A stretch of DNA of 13,719 nt. It comes from an uncultured Eubacteriales bacterium (GTDB taxonomy: Bacteria; Bacillota; Clostridia; Monoglobales; Monoglobaceae). Positions 6,758 through 13,719 of the stretch are shown piece by piece. Position 1 is the stretch's first letter, and each line of letters opens with the position of its first letter. The stretch spans positions 1 through 13,719 of the forward strand of contig CAJLFL010000030.1 of NCBI GenBank assembly GCA_905205855.1, in the 5' to 3' direction. The position numbers were made by a program, and so were the translations under genes. Below the pieces are notes generated by a model that ran no database searches, was not told the DNA's origin, and saw only the letters and a list, made by a program, of their open reading frames with translations.

Positions 6758-7123
6758 TTGGAACGTAATGTTGAAGTCGGCTTGCTTTTTTCGTTCTACC
6801 GCAATATGCTGACGGACAGACAGGCAGAGTGCGTGGATCTTTATTATGATGAAGATTTATCGCTTTCCGAAATCAGTGAGCATCTTGGTATAACAAGGCA
6901 GGGTGTACGCGATAATATTAAGCGCGCAGAACATACTTTGTTTGCCGCCGAAGAAAAGCTCGGTTTGGCAATGCGCTTTATAAATATCAAGGAGCGTCTT
7001 GAGAGAGTTGACGATATTATCCGTGAGATAGAAAAATCACCTAATATTATGTACCTGTCTGATGATATTAAAAGAAAAATAAATGAGATTCTTACTATTA
7101 TTGCCGATATAAACGATAATTAA
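6758..7123 (+). CDS. ylxM: YlxM-family SRP-associated DNA-binding-like protein
   Basis: A small helix-turn-helix protein encoded beside ffh in most Bacillota and reported to act with the signal recognition particle. The 121 residues contain a sigma-70 region 4-like HTH (LTDRQAECVDLYYDEDLSLSE and then ISEHLGITRQGVRDNIKRAE, about residues 17-58) followed by a helical C-terminus. TTG 6758 is chosen as start: GGAGGT (6745-6750) lies 7 nt upstream and the N-terminus then reads MERNVEVGLLFSFYRNMLT, as in relatives. The GTG at 6749 overlaps the ribosome binding site and is unlikely. It is the first gene of the ylxM-ffh transcript, with 19 nt before ffh. Confidence 0.92.
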   Translation: MERNVEVGLLFSFYRNMLTDRQAECVDLYYDEDLSLSEISEHLGITRQGVRDNIKRAEHTLFAAEEKLGLAMRFINIKERLERVDDIIREIEKSPNIMYLSDDIKRKINEILTIIADINDN

Positions 7124-7142
7124 AGTATACGGAGGCGGTAGT

Positions 7143-8501
7143 GTGGCATTTGAAAGTTTATCGGATAAGTTGCAAAACACCTTCCGTAAGCTGAAAGGCA
7201 AAGGAAAGGTAAGCGAAAAGGATTTAAAGGACGCCATGCGTGAGGTCAAGCTTGCGCTTTTGGAGGCGGATGTAAACTTTAAGGTCGTAAAGGATTTTGT
7301 AAAACAGGTATCCGAACGCGCCGCGGGCGCAGAGGTTATGGAATCGCTGACGCCGGCACAGCAGGTCATAAAGATAGTTAATGAGGAGCTTATAGCTCTG
7401 ATGGGCGGAACGGAGCAAAAGCTTGAGTTTTCGTCAAAGCCGCCTACGGTTATTATGATGGCAGGCTTGCAGGGCGCAGGTAAGACGACAACTGCCGCAA
7501 AGCTTGGCGGCTTGCTTAAAAAACAGGGTAAACGTCCGCTTTTGTGTGCGTGCGACGTATACAGACCGGCTGCCGTAAAACAGCTTCAGGTTGTCGGCGG
7601 CAAGCTTGAACTTCCTGTTTTTGCCGTAGAGGGCAGTACAGACGCGGTCGGAATCGCAAAAGCAGGTCTGGCACATGCAATATCACATTCAAATGATGTT
7701 TTTATAATAGACACCGCCGGACGTCTGCATATAGATGAAGCTTTGATGCAGGAACTTAAAGATATATGCAGCGAGGTTGCTCCGACAGAGATTTTGCTTG
7801 TCGTAGACGCTATGACCGGTCAGGATGCGGTGAATGTTGCGGATGCGTTTAACAAAGAGCTTGAAATAAGCGGCGTTGTTTTGACAAAGCTTGACGGCGA
7901 TACCAGAGGCGGTGCGGCTCTGTCGGTCAGAGCGGTAACGCAAAAGCCGATAAAGTTCTGCGGTATGGGAGAAAAGCTGACAGATCTGGAGGTCTTTCAT
8001 CCCGACAGAATGGCTTCACGTATATTGGGAATGGGCGATATGCTCAGTTTGATAGAAAAGGCGGAGCAGGCAATAGATATGAAAAAGGCGTCTGAGCTTG
8101 AACGCAAGCTGAGAACGCAGCAGTTTACTTTCAGCGACTTTTTGGATCAGATGGAGCAAATGAAGAATATGGGCCCTATACAGGACATAATCAAGATGCT
8201 TCCGGGAGTTGACGGAAAGGCACTTAAAAATCTTGATGTGGATGAAAAGCGTATGTCGCATATAGAGGCGATAATAACGTCCATGACACCCAGAGAAAGA
8301 GATTTGATGGATAAGCTTAGCCCGTCCCGGCGCGAAAGAATTGCAAACGGCAGCGGCACAAGCCTTGCTGAGGTAAACGCACTGATTAAACAGTTTGAGC
8401 AAATGCAAAAGCTTATGAAACAGTTTGGCGGCGGTATGGGTAAGAAAATGAAAAAACGCCGCGGTTTATTCGGCGGTATGCCGGGCGGCTTTAGAATGTA
8501 A
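7143..8501 (+). CDS. ffh: Signal recognition particle protein Ffh (SRP54)
   Basis: The GTPase of the signal recognition particle: it binds 4.5S/scRNA and signal sequences of nascent chains and docks with FtsY at the membrane. The 452 residues show the N domain (1-95), the G domain with GLQGAGKTT (108-116), DVYRPAA, DTAGRLH and TKLDGDTRGGAALS, and the methionine-rich M domain (about 295-452) ending in a Gly/Met/Lys tail (KKMKKRRGLFGGMPGGF). The start is GTG 7143, 6 nt after GGAGGC (7131-7136); it gives the usual MAFESLSDKLQ. The SRP RNA gene is not in the window. Confidence 0.98.
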   Translation: MAFESLSDKLQNTFRKLKGKGKVSEKDLKDAMREVKLALLEADVNFKVVKDFVKQVSERAAGAEVMESLTPAQQVIKIVNEELIALMGGTEQKLEFSSKPPTVIMMAGLQGAGKTTTAAKLGGLLKKQGKRPLLCACDVYRPAAVKQLQVVGGKLELPVFAVEGSTDAVGIAKAGLAHAISHSNDVFIIDTAGRLHIDEALMQELKDICSEVAPTEILLVVDAMTGQDAVNVADAFNKELEISGVVLTKLDGDTRGGAALSVRAVTQKPIKFCGMGEKLTDLEVFHPDRMASRILGMGDMLSLIEKAEQAIDMKKASELERKLRTQQFTFSDFLDQMEQMKNMGPIQDIIKMLPGVDGKALKNLDVDEKRMSHIEAIITSMTPRERDLMDKLSPSRRERIANGSGTSLAEVNALIKQFEQMQKLMKQFGGGMGKKMKKRRGLFGGMPGGFRM

Positions 8502-8572
8502 AATAATTAAGATTTGCTTTATACAAATCTGAAATCAATATATTTATACAAAATTTTGGAGGTTATTTTAAG

Positions 8573-8815
8573 ATGGCAGTTAAGATTCGTTTAAAGAGAA
8601 TGGGTGCAAAGAGAGCTCCGTTTTACCGTGTAGTTGTTGCGGATTCAAGATTTCCGCGTGACGGACGTTTTATCGAGCAGGTTGGTACTTACAATCCTAT
8701 GACAGATCCTTCCGTAACTGAGTTTGATGCGGAAAAGATTCAGAAATGGATAAAGAACGGTGCACAGCCTACAGATACAGTAAAGCGTCTTTTGAAAGAA
8801 AAGGGCATCATCTGA
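8573..8815 (+). CDS. rpsP: 30S ribosomal protein S16
   Basis: Small-subunit protein that binds 16S rRNA and stabilises 30S assembly. The 80 residues carry the family N-terminus MAVKIRLKRMGAKRAPFYR, VVADSRFPRDGRFIE and GTYNPM, and the C-terminal helix GAQPTDTVKRLLKEKGI. GGAGG (8558-8562) lies 10 nt before the ATG. The 71-nt gap from ffh holds a weak 7-bp hairpin (8510-8530) without a T tract, so it is probably cotranscribed with ffh. Confidence 0.98.
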   Translation: MAVKIRLKRMGAKRAPFYRVVVADSRFPRDGRFIEQVGTYNPMTDPSVTEFDAEKIQKWIKNGAQPTDTVKRLLKEKGII

Positions 8816-8829
8816 TTGGAGGAGTGTTC

Positions 8830-9057
8830 ATGCGTGAGCTTTTGGAGTTTATCGCAAAATCAATGGTAACAAATCCTGACGCAGTTGAAATAACGGTTGT
8901 CGAGAAAGAAGCGGAAACAGTGTTTAAGCTTCATGTTGCGCCGGAGGATATGGGAAAGGTAATCGGAAAGCAAGGCAGAATCGCCAAGGCTATACGTATT
9001 GTTATGAAAGCTGCTGCAAGCAGCGAAAACAAAAAGGTTATCGTTGATATAATTTAA
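8830..9057 (+). CDS. khpA: KH-domain RNA-binding protein KhpA
   Basis: A small RNA-binding protein that in Gram-positive bacteria partners with KhpB and affects division and envelope growth. The 75 residues form one type II KH domain with the GxxG loop as GKQG (46-49) in MGKVIGKQGRIAKAIR. It is the usual length and in the usual place after rpsP (14 nt gap). ATG 8830 follows GGAGGAG (8818-8824); upstream in-frame codons would run back into rpsP. Two tandem hairpins follow it. Confidence 0.95.
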   Translation: MRELLEFIAKSMVTNPDAVEITVVEKEAETVFKLHVAPEDMGKVIGKQGRIAKAIRIVMKAAASSENKKVIVDII

Positions 9058-9080
9058 AATTAACCCAAATAGGGACTTAT

Positions 9081-9100
9081 CACAGCTTAGCTGTGCTTTT
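9081..9100 (+). terminator. Small hairpin with T tract after khpA
   Basis: CACAGC (9081-9086) pairs with GCTGTG (9090-9095), 3-nt loop, then C and TTTT (9097-9100). It is short and GC-moderate, so a modest terminator or 3'-end stabiliser. Confidence 0.5.
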
Positions 9101-9141
9101 ACAGGGGGCGGTGGCTTGAGTCACCGTCCCCTGTATATTTT
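9101..9141 (+). terminator. Strong hairpin between khpA and rimM
   Basis: ACAGGGGGCGGTG (9101-9113) pairs with CACCGTCCCCTGT (9122-9134), 13 bp with one G-U, followed by ATATTTTGT. The stem is strong, the T tract moderate. It starts directly after the T tract of the smaller hairpin and ends 22 nt before the rimM start, so it should reduce read-through into rimM-trmD. Confidence 0.72.
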
Positions 9142-9162
9142 GTATGTCGATTGGAGAAACAA

Positions 9163-9663
9163 ATGAGAAACGAAATACTTGAACTCGGTAAGGTTGTAAA
9201 TACTCATGGTATAAGGGGTGAAATTAAAATTCAGCCCTGGTGCGATGATCCGGAGATTTTTGACACTCTGGATTATATATACATTGGCGGAGAAAGATAT
9301 GAGATTCGGCGCAGCAGATTTCATAAGAATTGTATTATTGCACAGGTTAAGGGTGTAAATAATATAAATGAGGCAGAACTTATGCGTAATAAGATTGTAA
9401 CGATTGAGCGCGAGGCACTGGGAGAACTGCCCGAAGGAACATATTATATCGCGGATCTTGAGGGGCTTGAGGTCAGGACAGCTGACGGTAAAATTCTCGG
9501 AAACATTAAAGAGGTAATAAGAACCGGCAGTAATGATGTGTATGTTTTGGATAATGATGAAAAAAAGCCTATTCTGATTCCTGTAATAGAGCAGGTAGTG
9601 AAAGAGGTAAATATAGATGACGGATATGTTGAGGTCGAGCTTATGAAAGGGTTGATAGACTGA
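9163..9663 (+). CDS. rimM: Ribosome maturation factor RimM
   Basis: A 30S assembly factor that binds S19 and helps processing of 16S rRNA. The 166 residues contain the N-terminal RimM beta-barrel (about 1-83: LGKVVNTHGIRGEIKIQPW, then a region ending VTIERE) and the C-terminal PRC barrel (about 92-166: YYIADLEGLEV, GSNDVYVL, ILIPVIEQVVKEVN). ATG 9163 follows GGAGA (9153-9157); the in-frame TTG at 9151 overlaps that site and is rejected. Its TGA overlaps the trmD ATG by one base, implying translational coupling. No promoter is evident between the upstream hairpins and the gene, so expression would depend on read-through or a start I cannot see. Confidence 0.96.
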   Translation: MRNEILELGKVVNTHGIRGEIKIQPWCDDPEIFDTLDYIYIGGERYEIRRSRFHKNCIIAQVKGVNNINEAELMRNKIVTIEREALGELPEGTYYIADLEGLEVRTADGKILGNIKEVIRTGSNDVYVLDNDEKKPILIPVIEQVVKEVNIDDGYVEVELMKGLID

Positions 9664-10403
9664 TGCGTATTGATATACTGACCTTGTTTCCGGAAATGTT
9701 TGAAGCGGTTTTGGACAACAGTATAACGGGCAGAGCGAAAAATAAAGGAATATTAACTCTAAATTATATTCAAATCAGAGATTTTGCATATAATAAGCAT
9801 CGTCAGGTTGATGATTATCCGTACGGCGGCGGTGCCGGAATGGTTATGCAGGCAGAACCGCTTTATCTTGCTTACAAAAGTATTTGTGAAGGTCTTGATT
9901 ATAAGCCGCTGACAATATATATGTCACCCCAGGGAAAGCAATTCAGACAAAGCACAGCAAAGCGCTTGGCAAAAAAGGAACATATTGTTATAATCTGCGG
10001 ACACTATGAGGGTGTTGATCAGCGTGTTTTGGATGAAATAGTTGATATGGAAATATCTCTGGGTGATTTTGTTCTGACCGGCGGAGAAATAGCGGCGATG
10101 GCTGTTGCTGATGCAACGGCGCGGATGATTCCGGGAGTTTTAAAGAGCGAGCAGGCGTTTTCCGAGGAATCGCATTTTAACGGTTTGCTGGAATATCCTC
10201 AGTATACCCGTCCGGAGGTGTGGCGCGGCCGCACCGTACCGGAGGTTTTAATGAGCGGTCATCATAAGAATATAGAAGTGTGGAAACGCGAGATGTCAAT
10301 AAGGACAACTTTCAAAAAACGCAGAGGAATGTTGAGTAAGGCAAAGCTTAGTGAAAAAGAGGAAAAACTGGTATCAGAACTCAAAAAAAGTGAAAATATG
10401 TGA
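9663..10403 (+). CDS. trmD: tRNA (guanine-N1)-methyltransferase TrmD
   Basis: Methylates G37 in tRNAs reading CNN codons using S-adenosylmethionine, preventing +1 frameshifting. The 246 residues are of normal length and show the SPOUT trefoil-knot motifs: PYGGGAGMVMQAEP (53-66), ICGHYEGVDQR (111-121), ISLGDFVLTGGE (131-142) and FSEESHFNGLLEYPQYTRP with VWRG after it. The start overlaps the rimM stop (TGATG). The usual next gene of this operon, rplS (L19), is not present: a new promoter and an unrelated membrane-protein gene follow. Confidence 0.98.
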   Translation: MRIDILTLFPEMFEAVLDNSITGRAKNKGILTLNYIQIRDFAYNKHRQVDDYPYGGGAGMVMQAEPLYLAYKSICEGLDYKPLTIYMSPQGKQFRQSTAKRLAKKEHIVIICGHYEGVDQRVLDEIVDMEISLGDFVLTGGEIAAMAVADATARMIPGVLKSEQAFSEESHFNGLLEYPQYTRPEVWRGRTVPEVLMSGHHKNIEVWKREMSIRTTFKKRRGMLSKAKLSEKEEKLVSELKKSENM

Positions 10404-10410
10404 AAACAGC

Positions 10411-10439
10411 TTGTATTTTATAATAAATTATGTTACAAT
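10411..10439 (+). promoter_or_regulatory. Promoter for the zinc-ribbon membrane protein gene and nadD-yqeK
   Basis: TTGTAT (10411-10416), 17-nt spacer, TACAAT (10434-10439) preceded by TGT (extended -10). It begins 7 nt after the trmD stop codon and leaves a leader of about 100 nt, in which I see no clear structure. Confidence 0.72.
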
Positions 10440-10548
10440 ATACAAAAGTATATGTATTATCAGATGCCTGTAAACGTAAGATAACGGTTAGTTCAGTTTA
10501 TTTTGTTGTTTTCGGGATAAATTTCAATCAGAAAGGCAGTGATATTTC

Positions 10549-12729
10549 ATGAAATGCCCAAAGTGTGATATTACATTACCGGATAATACTGAGGTATGCC
10601 CTCTTTGCCATACGCCGGTTAAGGCAGGTTTGGAGGAAAAGCCTGTGCCGCAAAATACGGGTAGATTTTCTGCCATTGATCCATCAAAGGATACCTATGA
10701 TTTTGATTTGCAGTACACCCTTACTTTTAAGGATGCCGGCGAAATCAGACAGGCGATAGCGGACATGGATTTAAGCAAGGTTAATAAGGATCGCTCGGAG
10801 GAACTGCTCCATCCTGAGCGTGCAAGAAATAATGCCGATAAACCGGAGCATCGTGTACGCACCCAAGCCGAGATGGAGGAGGCAATGCACCGTGCAGAGT
10901 TAAGGCGCGAGCAGAGAAACAGCAAAGGCGGTAAAAAGCATATAGGTGAAAAACGTTCTCATATAGAGCGTATGAGCAGACGCGATAAAGAAACCGCCGC
11001 TGCACTGCGTGCCGCAAAGGCAAGGAGCAGCCGTCCGGGACAGGATGAAAAGAAAAAGCGTGCTCTTGCGGCAGGTGTGGGAGTTGCGGTTGTTGTTATA
11101 GCAATTATTATAGGCGCTATAAAACTTTTTGCCGGTGTTATGGACGGAGGTACACTTTATCCGACTGTTTATACAAAGGGAAACCAGCTGTATATTGTTT
11201 ATGATAAAAAGCAGCAGCTTCTGAGTGATAATCTTATAAGCGTTTATGAAAGTGCTCCTGCACAGGGGGAAACATCAAGCAGTTCATCAAGTTCTAAAAG
11301 CCAGAAGGTTGAGGATCCAAAGGTATATAAGCAGGCAGTACCAACCGAAAAACAGCTTGTATCTGTTTCGCAGGACGGAATGTATACCTATTTTTTTGAG
11401 AATGTGAATGTAAACAACGGACGCGGTGATTTGGTGTATTATCAGAATGATTCACCGAAAAGCAGAACGGTTGTTGCTTCGTCTGTGTACTATAAAATTA
11501 AAGTAAGTAATGACGGAAAGTCTGTATTGTACCTTAAAAATACTGATGATACCGGTTATCACGGAGAACTTTGCTATTGGAATCCGACATTAAAGGAAAG
11601 TCTGAGTATTGAGCAGGATATATGCAGTGATAATTTTGTTTTGGCTCAGAATGGTCTTTCGGTACTCTATATCAAAAACTTCAATCCGATAGTTAATACA
11701 GGTGATTTGTGTCTTAGCAATATAAGCAAGGACGGAATATCAAGCTCTGTAATTGACGATAACACAGCATTTGTTTTCGGAACAACACCAAAGGGCGATG
11801 TGTATCTGTATGCAAAGGATTATGATACCAAAAAGGGAACCTATGGTCTGTACGGCAAAAAGAATAATGAATCCGCTAAGCAATATGCGAAGGACGCGTT
11901 TTTGCCGCCTGTTATACTTGAAAAATCAGAAGCAGTTTATGCTTACAGCGATTATCATGATAACTTCCAGAATATAAGCTATGTAAACCTTGAAAACGGA
12001 CAGGCTAATGTAATAGCGGAGGATGTTACCGAAATCAATCGTGTACGTGTTGACGAGGGAGCTGTTATTTATACCAAGACCTATGAAACCGATAAGAGCG
12101 ACTATTATGTTGTCGAAAATACGGCAAATGCATCTCAGAAGATTGCAAACGCTGTTGCGGTAAATACAGGCGGAACGGTTCAGTTTGACGCTGCGGATGA
12201 TTTTTCAAGAGTTGCATATATAAGCGGCTATGATAAGGATAGCTGTCAGGGTGCACTGTTCACACTCAGTATAAACATGGGATATGTAGGAACAGAAAAG
12301 CGTATTTCCGACGCGGCGTACAGCTGTGATGTTTCATCAAACGGTGCTGTGGTTCGTTTTGCAACGAATTATAATAAAGAAGCTGCTACAGTCAGCCTTG
12401 TGACCTATGTAAATTCAAATACCGTAACACTTGCAGAGGAAGTAAGCGCAGGTGCATTCACTTATGATAAGGCAGGAGAAATAATGGTGTATGCATCAAA
12501 TGTTACTACCGATCCGGTCGTTTCGGGAGATATTAAGTCAGTAAATAATAAAGGAAAAATCCGTAAAATAGCAGAAGGTATGAGTTCATACGGTCTTAAA
12601 AAGGACGGAGTTATTCTGCTTTTACGCAAGGATGGGGGTTCTGACAGCGGAAAGCTTTATTATACAAACCGAAAGGGCAAAAAAGCAAAGCTTATGGATG
12701 AAGGCGTGACAAAAGCGCTGCTTTACTGA
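10549..12729 (+). CDS. Zinc-ribbon membrane protein with large extracytoplasmic repeat (propeller-like) domain
   Basis: Not recognised as a named protein. The 726 residues contain an N-terminal zinc ribbon (C3-x2-C6, C17-x2-C20), a charged cytoplasmic segment (about 60-170) rich in Arg, Glu and Lys, one transmembrane helix (about 172-198, preceded by DEKKKR), a serine-rich linker (SSSSSSSKSQK near residue 242) and about 480 outer residues. The outer part holds recurrent units of the form xDGxxVxYxxN...GxLxxxN, for example NDGKSVLYLKN, QNGLSVLYIKN, KGDVYLYAKDY and FSRVAYISGY, which resemble TolB/WD-type beta-propeller blades. Positive-inside charge puts the ribbon in the cytoplasm. ATG 10549 has a weak ribosome binding site (AAAGG). 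It has its own promoter and is 8 nt from nadD, so nadD is probably expressed from the same mRNA. Ligand and role are unknown. Confidence 0.82.
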   Translation: MKCPKCDITLPDNTEVCPLCHTPVKAGLEEKPVPQNTGRFSAIDPSKDTYDFDLQYTLTFKDAGEIRQAIADMDLSKVNKDRSEELLHPERARNNADKPEHRVRTQAEMEEAMHRAELRREQRNSKGGKKHIGEKRSHIERMSRRDKETAAALRAAKARSSRPGQDEKKKRALAAGVGVAVVVIAIIIGAIKLFAGVMDGGTLYPTVYTKGNQLYIVYDKKQQLLSDNLISVYESAPAQGETSSSSSSSKSQKVEDPKVYKQAVPTEKQLVSVSQDGMYTYFFENVNVNNGRGDLVYYQNDSPKSRTVVASSVYYKIKVSNDGKSVLYLKNTDDTGYHGELCYWNPTLKESLSIEQDICSDNFVLAQNGLSVLYIKNFNPIVNTGDLCLSNISKDGISSSVIDDNTAFVFGTTPKGDVYLYAKDYDTKKGTYGLYGKKNNESAKQYAKDAFLPPVILEKSEAVYAYSDYHDNFQNISYVNLENGQANVIAEDVTEINRVRVDEGAVIYTKTYETDKSDYYVVENTANASQKIANAVAVNTGGTVQFDAADDFSRVAYISGYDKDSCQGALFTLSINMGYVGTEKRISDAAYSCDVSSNGAVVRFATNYNKEAATVSLVTYVNSNTVTLAEEVSAGAFTYDKAGEIMVYASNVTTDPVVSGDIKSVNNKGKIRKIAEGMSSYGLKKDGVILLLRKDGGSDSGKLYYTNRKGKKAKLMDEGVTKALLY

Positions 12730-12737
12730 TTATCCGT

Positions 12738-13340
12738 ATGAAAAAAATAGGAATTATGGGCGGAACATTTAATCCGCCCCATATTGCCCATTTAGCTATG
12801 GCTCAATGGGCTTTGGCATGTTTAGAATTGGATGAAGTGCGGTTTATTCCGACAGGTAAAATTCCGCATAAGGATAGCTCTGATGCCGCGTCTGCCTCTG
12901 ACAGACTTGAAATGGTGCGGCTGTCCGTAAAAGGAAACCCTAAGTTCAGTGCAGATCCCATAGAAACAGAACGTGAGGGTTATAGCTACAGCTATGAAAC
13001 CTTAGAGATTTTAAAGAAACAAAACCCGGATGCCAAACTATTTTTTATAATGGGTGCGGATTCGCTGGATTATCTGGAAAAATGGAAAAATCCGGACAGA
13101 ATATTCAAATGCTGCACGGTTGCGGCAATTTCACGTATGGGATACACGGATGATGCGATGCAACGAAAAAAAGCCGAGCTTGAGAAACAGTTTAACGGCT
13201 GTATAGAGCTTATTTCCATGCCGCTGATAGAGGTGTCCTCGACAATGCTCAGACATATGATACGCGAGGGTAAATCACTGCGTTATCTTGTCTGTGATGA
13301 GGTTATGGAGTATATCGCGAAAAACAAAATCTACCTTTAA
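12738..13340 (+). CDS. nadD: Nicotinate-nucleotide adenylyltransferase
   Basis: Converts nicotinate mononucleotide and ATP to deamido-NAD in NAD synthesis. The 200 residues are typical and show the nucleotidyltransferase motif GGTFNPPHIAH (8-18) and the C-terminal SSTMLR (167-172), with IPTGKIPHKD and FIMGADSL between. ATG 12738 gives the family N-terminus MKKIGIMGGTFNPPH. No Shine-Dalgarno sequence is seen in the preceding bases; the stop of the upstream gene is only 8 nt away, so translation probably depends on coupling to it. yqeK follows 13 nt downstream, the standard pairing. Confidence 0.97.
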   Translation: MKKIGIMGGTFNPPHIAHLAMAQWALACLELDEVRFIPTGKIPHKDSSDAASASDRLEMVRLSVKGNPKFSADPIETEREGYSYSYETLEILKKQNPDAKLFFIMGADSLDYLEKWKNPDRIFKCCTVAAISRMGYTDDAMQRKKAELEKQFNGCIELISMPLIEVSSTMLRHMIREGKSLRYLVCDEVMEYIAKNKIYL

Positions 13341-13353
13341 AGGAACATATATA

Positions 13354-13719
13354 ATGACAGATGTTGATGATATAAAAAAGTATTTAAAGAAAAATCTGAG
13401 TGAAAAGAGATATAAACATTCTATCGGTACTGCGGATCAGGCAAAAGCTTTGGCAAAGCAATACGGTGCTGATGAAGAAAGCGCGTATCTTGCAGGTTTG
13501 GTACATGACTGTGCCAAAGAAATTAAAGGTGATGAGGCTGTTCGGCTGATGACAGAGGAATACAAAATTTTCCCGGATTCCGTATCGGTGCATATGCCAA
13601 GCCTTTTGCACGGACCGCTCGGAGCGTGTATTGCACGCAGTAAGTTCGGAATTTTGGATGAAGATGTTTTGACTGCAATAAAATATCATACTACCGGAGC
13701 GGCAAATATGTCACTGCTT
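13354..13719 (+). CDS. yqeK: YqeK-type HD-domain Ap4A hydrolase, 5' part (cut by right edge)
   Basis: Symmetrical bis(5'-nucleosyl)-tetraphosphatase family (YqeK), an HD-domain phosphohydrolase that degrades the stress dinucleotide Ap4A to ADP. The first 122 codons are present without a stop; the family is about 190 residues. Visible metal ligands follow the HD pattern: H22 (RYKHS), H51-D52 (LVHDCAK), H86 (LLHGP) and H112 (KYHTTG), with the final Asp expected beyond the window. ATG 13354 follows AAGGA (13340-13344), which overlaps the nadD stop codon. Gene order nadD-yqeK is conserved in Bacillota and usually continues to rsfS, not visible here. Confidence 0.94.
   Translation, partial: MTDVDDIKKYLKKNLSEKRYKHSIGTADQAKALAKQYGADEESAYLAGLVHDCAKEIKGDEAVRLMTEEYKIFPDSVSVHMPSLLHGPLGACIARSKFGILDEDVLTAIKYHTTGAANMSLL

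Noticed and set aside
8510..8530. Hairpin between ffh and rpsP as a terminator
   Set aside because: Only 7 AT-rich base pairs and no T tract after it; the genes are probably cotranscribed.
8746..8829. Longer N-terminus for KhpA overlapping rpsP
   Set aside because: The added residues come from rpsP read in another frame; ATG 8830 has its own ribosome binding site and gives the normal length.
11270..11303. Short serine-codon repeat as a tandem DNA repeat
   Set aside because: It encodes a poly-Ser linker with mixed codons; it is a protein linker, not a DNA repeat.
1..13719. CRISPR arrays, insertion sequences, tRNA, rRNA or SRP RNA genes
   Set aside because: No regularly spaced repeats, transposase motifs, terminal inverted repeats or cloverleaf/rRNA sequence were seen on either strand by reading.

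Overview
The window looks like a chromosomal core region of a low-to-moderate GC Gram-positive bacterium, most likely a member of the Clostridia (Bacillota). The inference rests on AddA-type rather than RecBCD-type recombination helicase, the ylxM-ffh-rpsP-khpA-rimM-trmD order, the nadD-yqeK pair, an L21-type leader in front of rplU, strong AGGAGG ribosome binding sites and GTG/TTG starts. No sequence search was run, so genus-level placement is not attempted.

Layout from left to right: (1) the 3' part of addA (helicase-nuclease subunit A), cut by the left edge, followed 24 nt later by a GT28-family diacylglycerol glucosyltransferase/MGDG-synthase-like gene. (2) A consensus promoter and structured leader driving rplU and rpmA, a strong hairpin terminator or attenuator, then obgE and a bidirectional terminator. 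(3) A small divergent pair: a leftward gene for a zinc-ribbon/one-TM/extracytoplasmic-domain protein and a rightward XRE-family regulator, separated by two near-identical 19-bp palindromes that overlap the two back-to-back promoters. (4) A promoter with a foldable leader driving ylxM-ffh-rpsP-khpA, two tandem hairpins, then rimM-trmD with a 1-base overlap. (5) A further promoter driving a 726-aa zinc-ribbon membrane protein with a large repeat-rich, probably propeller-like outer domain, then nadD and yqeK; the last is cut by the right edge.

Most genes serve translation and protein export: ribosomal proteins L21, L27 and S16, ribosome assembly factors (Obg, RimM), tRNA m1G37 methylation (TrmD), the SRP GTPase with its operon partner YlxM, and the RNA-binding KH protein KhpA. 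NadD (NAD synthesis) and YqeK (Ap4A hydrolysis) form the usual nucleotide-metabolism pair. AddA serves DNA repair and the glycosyltransferase serves membrane lipid synthesis.

The least ordinary parts are the twin-operator divergent pair at 5636-6645, the large uncharacterised zinc-ribbon membrane protein sitting between trmD and nadD, the absence of both the L27 N-terminal extension and the Prp protease gene that normally go together in Bacillota, and several leader or intergenic RNA structures. I see no mobile element, CRISPR array, tRNA or rRNA gene. No gene-free stretch reaches 300 bases.
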